Source: Sphingobium sp. CCH11-B1 (GTDB lineage: Bacteria > Pseudomonadota > Alphaproteobacteria > Sphingomonadales > Sphingomonadaceae). From it: 26,411 bases of DNA. The stretch lies in assembly GCF_001556865.1 (NCBI RefSeq), contig NZ_LSJY01000040.1, forward strand, positions 1 through 26,411, read 5' to 3'. The notes beneath the pieces are model-generated. The model had not been told where the DNA came from. It worked only from the letters and a program-made list of their open reading frames with translations, and did no database searches. The translations under genes were made by a program, and so were the position numbers. This document shows positions 13,789 to 21,975 of the stretch, piece after piece (the stretch's first letter is position 1; each line of letters begins with the position of its first letter).

Positions 13789-13977
13789 CCCGCTCCGTGC
13801 CACTCTGATCTCTCCTCACATAATTTCAAGACAACGAAATTTTATTCCATGCAGGGTTGAGCCAGCCCGATCCCGGGCGCATAAAGCCGTCTTGAGCCGA
13901 GGAGTCGCATGGCGGCGATCCAGCGCCTCCTCCGTGAAAGATCGAAGCGGACCAAACCGCGCAGAGAGGTGGAGCGA

Positions 13978-16900
13978 ATGACGGCGCTGGCGGAAGCGAA
14001 GAACAAGGAAGTCGACACAAGCATTCGTCAGGCGCTGGCCGACGCGCTGGAACGGGGTGCATTACCCGGCGAGAGCGAGGGACTGGACGGAGCGACGCTG
14101 GCGGAAGCCGCCGCTTTCCTTGGCCGCACAGCCAATGACCGCAAGCCTGGCGCGGTCGCCATCGCCATCGAAACGCTGGGCGAAGGCGCCACCGGCCGCT
14201 TCATGCGGTTGGCGATCGTCAATGACGACATGCCGTTCCTGGTGGATTCGATCGCCAACACGCTGGCGGCCGCGGACATCACGATCCACCGTCTGCTCCA
14301 CCCCGTGCTGTCGGTCGAGCGCAACGGCGGCGGAACGCTAGCGGCCATACTTGACGACGATGCACCGGGCGCGCGCCGGGAATCGATGATCTATATCGAG
14401 GCGGACCGCGCCGATGCCAAGGCACGCCGCGCGATCGAGAAAGCGTTGCAGGAAACGCTCGCCGACGTGCGCGCGGCCGTTGCTGACTGGACGAAGATGC
14501 AGTCGGCCATGGCCGCTGATGCAGACGCTGTGCCGGACGAGGAAGGCGCAGCGCTGCTGCGCTGGTTTCTTGCCCGCCATTTCACGCAGACGGGCCATGA
14601 AATACTGGACCGCACCGGCAAGAGCACGCAGCCCCTGGGCATTTGCACCCGCCATGACCGTCCGCTGATCGCGCCTGCGTCGCTTGAGGCGGCCTTCGCC
14701 TGGTTTGAGGAAGGCAAGCGCACCCCGCTGATCATCAAGTCCAGCCGCATGTCGCGCGTGCACCGCCATGTACTGCTCGACCTCGTCATCGTGCCGATCC
14801 GCGAAGGGCGCGAAGTCAAGGCGCTCTCCATCCACGCCGGCATGTGGACAAGTTCGGGCCTGGCCGCGACCCCTGACAAGGTGCCGCTGCTCCGTTCCGC
14901 ATTGTCCACACTGATGGACAAGTTCGGCTTCGATCCGCAGGGTCATGCGGGAAAGACATTGGCGCACGCGCTGACCGCCCTCCCCCACGACATCACCGTC
15001 GGGTTCGACAGGGAGACGCTCGAACGGCTGACGCTAACCTTCATGTCCCTGTCGGACCGACCGCGTCCCAAGCTGGCGCTGGCGACCAGCGCACTGGCGC
15101 GTCACCTCTACGCCTTTGTGTGGTTGCCGCGTGACGAGCTGTCGACCGCCCGCCGCGTCGCCGTGCAGGACATGCTGGCGCAGGCAGCCAAGGGTCCAGT
15201 CCTCAGTTGCTCAATAGCGCTGGAAGAAGGTGGGCTTGCGCTGCTGCGCATCACGCTCGACCTGCGCGAGGGTGGCATGGTGCCGGATGCCGCCATGCTT
15301 GACCGCGAATTGCAGCAGATGGTGCGCGGTTGGGTGCCGGCGGTCGAGGAAGCGCTGGCCGAAACCGAAGAAAGGGGCCGAGCGGCCGCCCTTGCGCAAC
15401 GGTTCGCGCCCGGCTTCCCCCTCGCCTACCGCAATGGCGCGGGTCCGGTCGAAGCCGCGATCGACATCCGCCTGATCCACGGCCTGTCGGACGAGGCCGA
15501 CAAGTCGATCCGCATTTATCGCAATGCGGAGGACGGCGGCGAACGGCTCCGCCTCAAGCTCTACAGCCATGCCACGGTCGCGCTTTCCGAAGTGGTGCCG
15601 GTTTTCGAGAATTTCGGGTTCCGCGTTATCGAGGAGATGACCACCGCCATCGACGGCGGAACGCTCGGCCATGTCCAGCGCTTCGTCCTGGAACTCCCGT
15701 CTGGCGGCGACGCGCAGGCGGTGGTGGATCGTGCCGCCATCGTGACCGAAGCGATCGCCCAGGTGGTGGAAGGACGCGCCGAAAATGACCGGTTCAACGA
15801 ACTGATCGTGACGGCGGGCCTTGCCCCCCGATCGGTCGTACTGTTCCGCGCCCTTTATCGCTATTTGCGGCAGACGGGCGTCGCCTACGGCATGGCCACC
15901 TTCGCCGAAACGCTGCGCAAGGCACAGGACGTGGCCGCAAACCTCGTCACCTTGTTCGAAGCGTTGCACGACCCGGCAGCGCAGAACGGCGCCGCCGACC
16001 GGATCGCCCAGGCGCAAGCGGAGATCGACGCCGGGCTGGAACAGGTCACGGCAATCGACGAGGATCGCGTTCTGCGCCTGTTGCGCGCGGTGATCACCGC
16101 GACGCTGCGCACCAACTTCTTCAGCAAGGCGGCAACGGAGGCGCTGGCGTTCAAGCTCGACAGCGCGCAGGTGCCCGGCCTTCCGGCACCGCTGCCCTGG
16201 CGCGAAATATGGGTCTATTCGCCGCGCGTGGAAGGCATTCACCTGCGCGCCGGCCCGGTCGCGCGTGGCGGACTGCGCTGGTCGGACCGGCGCGACGATT
16301 TCCGCACCGAGATTCTGGGCCTCATGAAGGCGCAGCGCGTCAAGAACGCCGTCATCGTCCCGACTGGCGCGAAGGGCGGCTTTTACCCCAAGCAATTGCC
16401 CAACCCGCAGGTCGATCGCGACGCGTGGTTGGCCGAAGGTACGGAAAGCTATCGCATCTTCATCCGCGCCTTGCTGTCGATCACCGACAATATCGTCAAG
16501 AACAAGGTGAAGCACCCGGCGGAAGTCGTGGTGCATGACGGAGAAGACCCCTATTTCGTCGTCGCGGCGGACAAGGGCACGGCGACCTTCTCCGACGTCG
16601 CCAACAGCATCGCGCTGGATCGCGACTTCTGGCTGGGCGACGCGTTCGCCAGCGGCGGATCCAACGGTTACGACCATAAGGCGATGGGCATCACCGCGCG
16701 CGGCGCGTGGATCAGCGTCCAGCGCCATTTCGCAGAAATGGGCGTCGACGTTCAGAGCGAGCCGGTCAGTGTCGTGGGCTGCGGCGACATGTCCGGCGAC
16801 GTGTTTGGCAACGGCATGCTGCTGAGCAAGGCGATCAAGCTGATGGCCGCTTTCGACCATCGTCACATCTTCTTCGACCCTTCGCCCGATCCGGCAAAGA

Positions 16901-18642
16901 GCTGGGCCGAACGCAACCGCATGTTCCAGCTGCCCCGGTCAAGCTGGGAAGACTATGACAAATCCCTGATCTCAAAGGGCGGAGGCGTCTTCCCGCGCAG
17001 CCTGAAGCGCATCACGCTGACGCCGGAAATGCAGGCTGTGCTGGGCGTGAGCGACGCGGAAATGGAGCCTACCGCGCTTATCTCCGCCATCCTCAAAGCC
17101 CCGGCAGACCTGCTCTGGTTCGGCGGCATCGGCACCTATGTGAAAGCAGCATCGCAGAGCCATGGCGATGTGGGCGATCCCGCCAACGACCGGCTGCGCG
17201 TCAATGCGGAGCAGTTGCGGGTCAAGGTGGTCGGCGAAGGCGCGAACCTTGGCGTCACGCAAGCCGGGCGCATCGCCTTTTCGCTGAAGGGTGGCCGGAT
17301 CAACACCGACTTCATCGACAATAGTGCCGGCGTCGATTGTTCCGACAATGAAGTGAACATCAAGATCGCGCTCAACAAGGAAATGGCGGAAGGTCGCCTG
17401 CCTTTCGAGGCGCGCAACGCGCTTCTGGTCAGCATGACCGACGCGGTCGCGGATATCGTGCTGGAGGATAACCGGCTTCAGGCGCTTGGCCTTTCCATTG
17501 CGGAAGCCGGAGGCGCGGCAAGCCTGGCTTCTTATGTCCGGCTGATCGAGACGTTCGAGGAAAGCGGCAGGCTCGATCGCCAGGTCGAAGGGCTCGCGGC
17601 GAACGACCAGCTGCTTCGCCGCGCGCAGGACGGCCTGAGCCTGACCCGGCCCGAACTCGCCGTACTGCTGTCCACCGCCAAGCTCGCGTTGCAGGATGCC
17701 ATCGAACATGGCGATCTGGGCAACGACGACAGCATGACCGCCGAACTCATGGCCGCCTTCCCCCGCGCGATGCAGGAAAAGGAAGCGGACGCGATCGCCA
17801 ACCACGCGCTGCGCAAGGAAATCATCGCGACAAAGGTCGCCAACCGCATCGTCAACCGGCTGGGCCTCATCCATCCATTTGAACTGGCGGAGGAGGAAGG
17901 CTGCTCGCTTGCCGACCTCGCCAGCGCCTTCCTGATCGCGGAACGCCTCTATGATATTGGCACGTTGTGGGCGGACATCGACGCGGCCGATATGTCCGAA
18001 GCGGCCCGCCTCGCCCTGTTCGGCGACATAGCGGACGGCATGCGCGCGCAGATCGCCGACATCCTGCGCGCCCTGCCCGCCGGCACACTGCCGGGAGAGG
18101 GGCAGGCGAAGCTGGCCAAGGGCGTGGACTCGCTGGCAGCCCAGGTCGACGATCTCCTGACCGTGGAAGTGCAACGGCGCACCAACGCGGTCGCTGACCG
18201 GCTGCTTGGGCTGGGCGCGCCGGAACCCCTGGCGCTGCGTACGGCCGGCCTGTTCAAGCTTGACGGCGCGGTCGGCATCGCGGCGCTGGCGGCGCGAATG
18301 GACGTCGATGAAATCGCTCTCACCCGCGCTTTCACCCATTTGGGCGAAACCGTGGGCATCGATTGGGTCCAGTCTGCCGCGGCACGCATGGCCCCCACCG
18401 ACCCGTGGGAGCGCCTGCTCATTTCCGGGGTAGCCCGCGACATGCAACAGGTGCGGCTCGATTTCCTGGCGCAGGGCAAGGACAAGGATGTCGCCACGCA
18501 TGTCGAAAACTGGTTGCAGACCAAGGGTGCCCGCATCCAGCAGTTCCGCAACCTCATTCAAAGGGCCAAGGCCGCGGCAACGCCCAACGTCGCCATGATG
18601 GCAGAAATTGCCGGCCAGGCACGCGGGCTGCTCGGTCGCTAA
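13978..18642 (+). CDS. gdhB: NAD-dependent glutamate dehydrogenase, large (180-kDa) type
   Basis: This oxidatively deaminates glutamate to 2-oxoglutarate with NAD+, feeding carbon to the TCA cycle. At about 1554 residues it has the length of the bacterial 180-kDa family. The N-terminal 600 residues hold regulatory ACT-like repeats. The catalytic region has GPVARGGLRWSDRRDDFRTE, then VKNAVIVPTGAKGGF (about 786-802), the nucleotide-fold GCGDMSGDVFGNG (about 934-947) and VVGEGANLGVTQAGRIAFS with DNSAGVDCSDNEVN. The ATG at 13978 is preceded by AGGTGGAG and matches relatives (MTALAEAKNKEVDTS); an ATG at 13909 with AGGAG is the alternative. The symbol follows usage for this type and is less certain than the function. 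A shared hairpin terminates it. Confidence 0.93.
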   Translation: MTALAEAKNKEVDTSIRQALADALERGALPGESEGLDGATLAEAAAFLGRTANDRKPGAVAIAIETLGEGATGRFMRLAIVNDDMPFLVDSIANTLAAADITIHRLLHPVLSVERNGGGTLAAILDDDAPGARRESMIYIEADRADAKARRAIEKALQETLADVRAAVADWTKMQSAMAADADAVPDEEGAALLRWFLARHFTQTGHEILDRTGKSTQPLGICTRHDRPLIAPASLEAAFAWFEEGKRTPLIIKSSRMSRVHRHVLLDLVIVPIREGREVKALSIHAGMWTSSGLAATPDKVPLLRSALSTLMDKFGFDPQGHAGKTLAHALTALPHDITVGFDRETLERLTLTFMSLSDRPRPKLALATSALARHLYAFVWLPRDELSTARRVAVQDMLAQAAKGPVLSCSIALEEGGLALLRITLDLREGGMVPDAAMLDRELQQMVRGWVPAVEEALAETEERGRAAALAQRFAPGFPLAYRNGAGPVEAAIDIRLIHGLSDEADKSIRIYRNAEDGGERLRLKLYSHATVALSEVVPVFENFGFRVIEEMTTAIDGGTLGHVQRFVLELPSGGDAQAVVDRAAIVTEAIAQVVEGRAENDRFNELIVTAGLAPRSVVLFRALYRYLRQTGVAYGMATFAETLRKAQDVAANLVTLFEALHDPAAQNGAADRIAQAQAEIDAGLEQVTAIDEDRVLRLLRAVITATLRTNFFSKAATEALAFKLDSAQVPGLPAPLPWREIWVYSPRVEGIHLRAGPVARGGLRWSDRRDDFRTEILGLMKAQRVKNAVIVPTGAKGGFYPKQLPNPQVDRDAWLAEGTESYRIFIRALLSITDNIVKNKVKHPAEVVVHDGEDPYFVVAADKGTATFSDVANSIALDRDFWLGDAFASGGSNGYDHKAMGITARGAWISVQRHFAEMGVDVQSEPVSVVGCGDMSGDVFGNGMLLSKAIKLMAAFDHRHIFFDPSPDPAKSWAERNRMFQLPRSSWEDYDKSLISKGGGVFPRSLKRITLTPEMQAVLGVSDAEMEPTALISAILKAPADLLWFGGIGTYVKAASQSHGDVGDPANDRLRVNAEQLRVKVVGEGANLGVTQAGRIAFSLKGGRINTDFIDNSAGVDCSDNEVNIKIALNKEMAEGRLPFEARNALLVSMTDAVADIVLEDNRLQALGLSIAEAGGAASLASYVRLIETFEESGRLDRQVEGLAANDQLLRRAQDGLSLTRPELAVLLSTAKLALQDAIEHGDLGNDDSMTAELMAAFPRAMQEKEADAIANHALRKEIIATKVANRIVNRLGLIHPFELAEEEGCSLADLASAFLIAERLYDIGTLWADIDAADMSEAARLALFGDIADGMRAQIADILRALPAGTLPGEGQAKLAKGVDSLAAQVDDLLTVEVQRRTNAVADRLLGLGAPEPLALRTAGLFKLDGAVGIAALAARMDVDEIALTRAFTHLGETVGIDWVQSAAARMAPTDPWERLLISGVARDMQQVRLDFLAQGKDKDVATHVENWLQTKGARIQQFRNLIQRAKAAATPNVAMMAEIAGQARGLLGR

Positions 18643-18650
18643 GCCTCCAC

Positions 18651-18700
18651 TAAGCCCCCAGGCCGCTCCCGCTGCGATGAGCGGGAGCGGCCTGGGCTTA
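18651..18700. terminator. Bidirectional terminator between the glutamate dehydrogenase gene and mlaA
   Basis: The arms TAAGCCC[CC]AGGCCGCTCCCGCT (18651-18673) and AGCGGGAGCGG followed by CCTGGGCTTA (18680-18700) pair along 21 bp with a 2-nt bulge and a GCGATG loop. The 3' arm contains the mlaA stop codon. Converging genes on both sides make a two-way terminator likely. Confidence 0.8.
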
Positions 18701-19654
18701 TTGTGCGGTGCCGCTGTCGGACTGCGCCTCGGGTTCGGCGTAAGGATCGGGGATCGTCACCTTGGGGGCCCCCTTCTTGCCGGGCGTCGGCAAATCCTCG
18801 CCATAGATCGGCACAACCGGGCTTGCCGGGGCGCGGCCATGCAAGGCGTCGATTTCCGCCTGCCGCTGCTTGAGGTACAATTCCTTGTAGACGGTATAGG
18901 GATCGTCCTGCTTGCGGATTTCCTGGATCGTTTCGTCGAACGCGGCCCGCTCTCCCAACTGGTTGAGGATGGTCGAAGGGATCACATAGGCGGGCTTGTT
19001 GAGCGGCGCGCCGATGGCCATAGGCAGGATCAACTTGTCCACCGTATCGCCGATGATGTCGCGCAACGTGGTCGGGCCGACGATCGGCAGATACATATAG
19101 GGGCCGGCGCCGATGCCGTAGAAGCCCAGCGTGTTGGCAAGACCGTTGTTACGATGCGGCAGGAAAAAGGGCTTGCGCTTCGCAACGTCGAACAGGCCGA
19201 AAACGCCAAGGGTCGTATTGACGCCGAACCGTCCGACGGTTTCGAAGGCTTTGCCGGGCTTGAACTGAAGCAGGTAAGCCGCGGCGACGATCGGTTCGCC
19301 GATGTTCGAGAAAAAGTTGCGCAGCCCTTTGCGCACCGGTCGGGGTAGACCCTTGTTATAGGCCTTCGCGACCGGCTCGATCACGGCCTTGTCGACCGAC
19401 TGTACCGCTTCGAAGCTCTTGGCATTGATATCTTCGAGCGGATCGCCCTTCGGCGCGCCTTTATCGCCTGTGACGACGATGTCCGGTTCCGCCGCCGGCT
19501 GTCCCGGCGTCGCTGCGCTATTGGCGGCGGGCTGCTGCACCGTCGATGACGGGGGAAGCGTGCGGACGACAGGTGGCGGGACAACAGCCTGAGCGCCCGC
19601 TTCCGCCTGCGCACCCATCAACATCATTCCTGCGGCGACGGCCGGCACAATCAT
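18698..19654 (-). CDS. mlaA: MlaA (VacJ) family outer-membrane lipid-asymmetry protein
   Basis: The MlaA core starts at DPLEDINAKSFEAVQSVDKA, continues PVRKGLRNFFSNIGEPIVAA and VGRFGVNTTLGVFGLFDVAK, and includes NTLGFYGIGAGPYMYLPIVG, as in the OM channel that removes misplaced phospholipids and passes them to MlaC. Length 318 residues, with a Pro/Ala/Thr-rich N-terminal linker (about 25-70) and a Pro/Lys-rich C-terminal tail. The start ATG at 19654 has AAGGATAG upstream, and an in-frame stop (TAG) lies two codons upstream of it. The signal peptide MIVPAVAAGMMLMGAQAEAG has no Cys, so there is no lipobox, unlike E. coli MlaA. No other mla gene is adjacent. Confidence 0.9.
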   Translation of the reverse strand: MIVPAVAAGMMLMGAQAEAGAQAVVPPPVVRTLPPSSTVQQPAANSAATPGQPAAEPDIVVTGDKGAPKGDPLEDINAKSFEAVQSVDKAVIEPVAKAYNKGLPRPVRKGLRNFFSNIGEPIVAAAYLLQFKPGKAFETVGRFGVNTTLGVFGLFDVAKRKPFFLPHRNNGLANTLGFYGIGAGPYMYLPIVGPTTLRDIIGDTVDKLILPMAIGAPLNKPAYVIPSTILNQLGERAAFDETIQEIRKQDDPYTVYKELYLKQRQAEIDALHGRAPASPVVPIYGEDLPTPGKKGAPKVTIPDPYAEPEAQSDSGTAQ

Positions 19655-19806
19655 AGTCTATCCTTCGTATAGACCGCCGCCCCCACGCGGTGGATCAACG
19701 CTGTCTGACCGGCGTCAACCCGTGTCAAATGAAAGACATATCGGCTAGGCGGGATGTTGCGCTGCGTCAATAGGCGTGCCTGAATGCCAACCCCCGATTT
19801 TCCTAC

Positions 19807-19821
19807 TGCGAAGCGTTTGCA
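19807..19821. promoter_or_regulatory. Fur-like dyad upstream of the PepSY cluster
   Basis: TGCGAA-GCG-TTTGCA is an imperfect inverted repeat (one mismatch) resembling the TGC(A/G)AA-N3-TT(T/C)GCA form that I associate with Fur or related iron regulators in alphaproteobacteria. It lies 62 bp before the PepSY start. A perfect TGCAATTGCA palindrome overlaps it (19818-19827). Iron control of the cluster is inference. Confidence 0.35.
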
Positions 19822-19882
19822 ATTGCAGAGAGGCCGCGCTATGCGATTCCCCTGACGATCTTGCAGGATATTCGCTTCCACA

Positions 19883-20527
19883 ATGCACGGACAGGCCCGC
19901 ATCCCGGCGCGTAAAGTGAAGAGCGCCAAGGCGTTCTGGCTGAAGCAGCTTCATACCTGGCATTGGGTGAGTTCCGCCATCAGCCTGATCGGGCTGCTGC
20001 TATTCGCCTTCACCGGTATCACGCTCAATCATGCAGCTGACGTCGAGGGCGCACCGCAGACGGTAGAGAAAAGCGCGACATTGCCCGCCAATCTGTTGAA
20101 GCAGATCGCCCCAGACCAGGCGCCGGATGCCAAGAAGCCGCTTCCCGCCGCTGTGGCAACCTGGATCGAACGGGAAATCGGGCAGAGCGGCAAGGGCGAG
20201 GCGGAATGGTCCGCCGATGACGTTTACCTTCCCCTGCCACGGCCCGGCGGCGACGGCTGGGTCTCGATCGACCGTGCCACCGGGGAAGTGACCAGCGAAA
20301 GCACCAGCCGTGGGTGGATCAGCTATCTCAATGACCTGCACAAGGGCCGCAATGCGGGGTCGGCATGGTCGTGGTTCATCGACATCTTCGCCATCGCCTG
20401 CTTCCTGTTTGCGCTGACCGGGCTGCTCCTGCTGTACCTGCACGCAAAAAGGCGTCCTTCGACCTGGCCGCTCGTGGCCGCAGGTCTCGCCATTCCGGCG
20501 ATCATCGCCATCATCTTCATCCATTGA
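19883..20527 (+). CDS. PepSY-associated transmembrane protein
   Basis: The 214-residue membrane protein has one helix at about 28-50 (WVSSAISLIGLLLFAFTGIT), a periplasmic PepSY-like loop (about 52-160) with WVSIDRATGEVTSESTSRGW, and two C-terminal helices at about 162-187 and 196-213. Histidines at about 24, 27, 50, 153 and 187 lie at membrane borders, as in PepSY_TM proteins proposed to bind haem or pass electrons. The DUF2271 gene follows after 10 bp and DUF4198 and ApbE come next, so it is probably the membrane electron-transfer part of the cluster. It has no clear Shine-Dalgarno. The possible Fur-like site lies 62 bp upstream. Confidence 0.82.
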   Translation: MHGQARIPARKVKSAKAFWLKQLHTWHWVSSAISLIGLLLFAFTGITLNHAADVEGAPQTVEKSATLPANLLKQIAPDQAPDAKKPLPAAVATWIEREIGQSGKGEAEWSADDVYLPLPRPGGDGWVSIDRATGEVTSESTSRGWISYLNDLHKGRNAGSAWSWFIDIFAIACFLFALTGLLLLYLHAKRRPSTWPLVAAGLAIPAIIAIIFIH

Positions 20528-20537
20528 GGGGACCATC

Positions 20538-21065
20538 ATGCAGATCCGCCATCATCTGCTGCTGACCGGCGCGGGGGCGCTGGGTACGGCTTTGCCCGCT
20601 GCGGCAAACGCGCAGACGCTGAACCTGAACGTCGCCATTCCGCGCCTGTCGGTTGCGGAATATCATCGCCCCTATGTCGCCATCTGGATCGAGAAGGAGG
20701 GCGCAACGCCGCGCACGCTGTCGATCTGGTACGATTATGACATGAAGAATGGCGAGGGAACCAAGTGGCTGCGCGACGTGCGCCAATGGTGGCGCGCCTC
20801 CGGCCGGTCGATGCAGTTCCCCGCCGATGGCGTGACCGGCGCGACACGGACGCCTGGAGACCAGAAGATCGCCTTTACCGCCGGTCGCGGGCCGTTGGGC
20901 GCGCTGACGCCGGGCAACTACACGCTACTGGTGGAAGCCGCGCGCGAGGTCGGCGGACGCGAACTGCTGCGCCTGCCCTTCTCCTGGCCGCCCAAGCCGG
21001 GCGCCACGGTCAAGGTGCAGGGCGCCAGCGAATTGGGTGCGGTGACGCTGACTTTCAGCAAATGA
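20538..21065 (+). CDS. DUF2271 domain-containing periplasmic protein, probably flavinylated
   Basis: A signal peptide (MQIRHHLLLTGAGALGTALP, cleavage after AANA) is followed by the DUF2271 domain: RPYVAIWIEKEGATPRTLSI, WYDYDMKNGEGTKWLRDVR and WWRASGR. Residues 97-103 are DGVTGAT, which matches the ApbE flavinylation consensus D-x-x-(S/T)-G-A-T. In that motif FMN is attached to the final Thr, here Thr103. ApbE is encoded 3' in the same cluster, so covalent FMN on this protein is a strong prediction. Family members are of unknown biochemical function and neighbour PepSY genes. The TGA overlaps an ATG four bases ahead of the DUF4198 start region. Confidence 0.85.
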   Translation: MQIRHHLLLTGAGALGTALPAAANAQTLNLNVAIPRLSVAEYHRPYVAIWIEKEGATPRTLSIWYDYDMKNGEGTKWLRDVRQWWRASGRSMQFPADGVTGATRTPGDQKIAFTAGRGPLGALTPGNYTLLVEAAREVGGRELLRLPFSWPPKPGATVKVQGASELGAVTLTFSK

Positions 21066-21076
21066 AGAGGGTGACC

Positions 21077-21964
21077 ATGAAGAAAAGCTATTTGTTCGCG
21101 GGCGCCCTTGCCGCCCTGCTGCTCTCCAATCCGGCGCAGGCGCACCGCCAATGGATGCTGCCATCTGCCACCACCCTGTCCGGCACGGACAGCTGGGTGA
21201 CGGTCGACGCGGCCATTTCCAACGACCTTTTCTATTTCGAGCATTTCCCGATGCAGACCGACGGCGTCACCGTTACCGAACCGGACGGAACGGCGGGCAA
21301 GATCGAGAATGCCGCCAAGGGTCGCTATCGCTCGACCTTCGACGTGCATCTGACGAAGCCCGGCACCTATCGCATCGCGAACGTGTCGACCGGCATGATG
21401 GGCAGCTATATGCTGAACGGCAAGCGAGAACGACTGCCGCGCGGCACCACCAAGGATAAGCTGGCCGCCGCCATCCCCGCTGCCGCTACCGATGTACAAA
21501 CCGCGGAAATGTCTAATCGCAACGAAATTTTCGTGACGCTTGGCGCACCGACCACCAACCTCTTCAAACCCGTGGGCGAAGGCATCGAATTGGTGCCGGT
21601 GACGCATCCCAATGATCTGGTGGCAGGCGAAGCGGCGACATTCCAGTTCCTGCTGGACGGAAAGCCGGCCGCCGGCCTCAAGGTCACGGTCATTCCTGGC
21701 GGCATCCGCTATCGCGACAGCCTGGGCCAGATGGACCTCACCGCCGATAAGGACGGCAAGGTCGCGGTCAAATGGCCAGAACCGGGCATGTACTGGCTGA
21801 ACGCGACGATCGGGGGTGGCCGGGAAGGCGGCGAAGGCAACCAGGGCGGCGGCAACGCGGCAGGTGCATCCATCGCGCCCCAGCCCCCGCGCCCCGAAGT
21901 GCCAGCAGGCCCGCCCGCTCGCCGCGCATCCTACATCACCACATTGGAAGTGTTGGCGCCCTGA
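21077..21964 (+). CDS. DUF4198 domain-containing periplasmic protein
   Basis: The 295-residue protein has a signal peptide (MKKSYLFAGALAALLLSNPA, QA cleavage) followed immediately by HRQWMLPSATTLSGTDSWVT, the typical start of DUF4198 just after processing, then FDVHLTKPGTYRIANVSTGM and an Ig-like domain with GLKVTVIPGGIRYRDSLGQ. DUF4198 proteins are linked to metal uptake in some genomes. The C-terminal tail (about 245-285) is Gly-rich then Pro-rich and probably disordered. The ATG at 21077 has AGAGG upstream; an ATG at 21062 overlapping the preceding stop is the alternative. It is the third gene of the cluster, just before apbE. Confidence 0.82.
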   Translation: MKKSYLFAGALAALLLSNPAQAHRQWMLPSATTLSGTDSWVTVDAAISNDLFYFEHFPMQTDGVTVTEPDGTAGKIENAAKGRYRSTFDVHLTKPGTYRIANVSTGMMGSYMLNGKRERLPRGTTKDKLAAAIPAAATDVQTAEMSNRNEIFVTLGAPTTNLFKPVGEGIELVPVTHPNDLVAGEAATFQFLLDGKPAAGLKVTVIPGGIRYRDSLGQMDLTADKDGKVAVKWPEPGMYWLNATIGGGREGGEGNQGGGNAAGASIAPQPPRPEVPAGPPARRASYITTLEVLAP

Positions 21965-21975
21965 CCCAAGGCGGC

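Noticed and set aside
13909..13977. Longer start of the glutamate dehydrogenase
   Set aside because: AGGAG is near, but the extra 23 residues are Arg-rich and unlike the family start; the ATG at 13978 has AGGTGGAG and matches relatives. Kept as an alternative.
15211..16866. Minus-strand ORF of 551 codons opposite the glutamate dehydrogenase
   Set aside because: Shadow frame; the plus strand has all glutamate dehydrogenase motifs. The same applies to the 529-codon minus ORF at 16972-18561.
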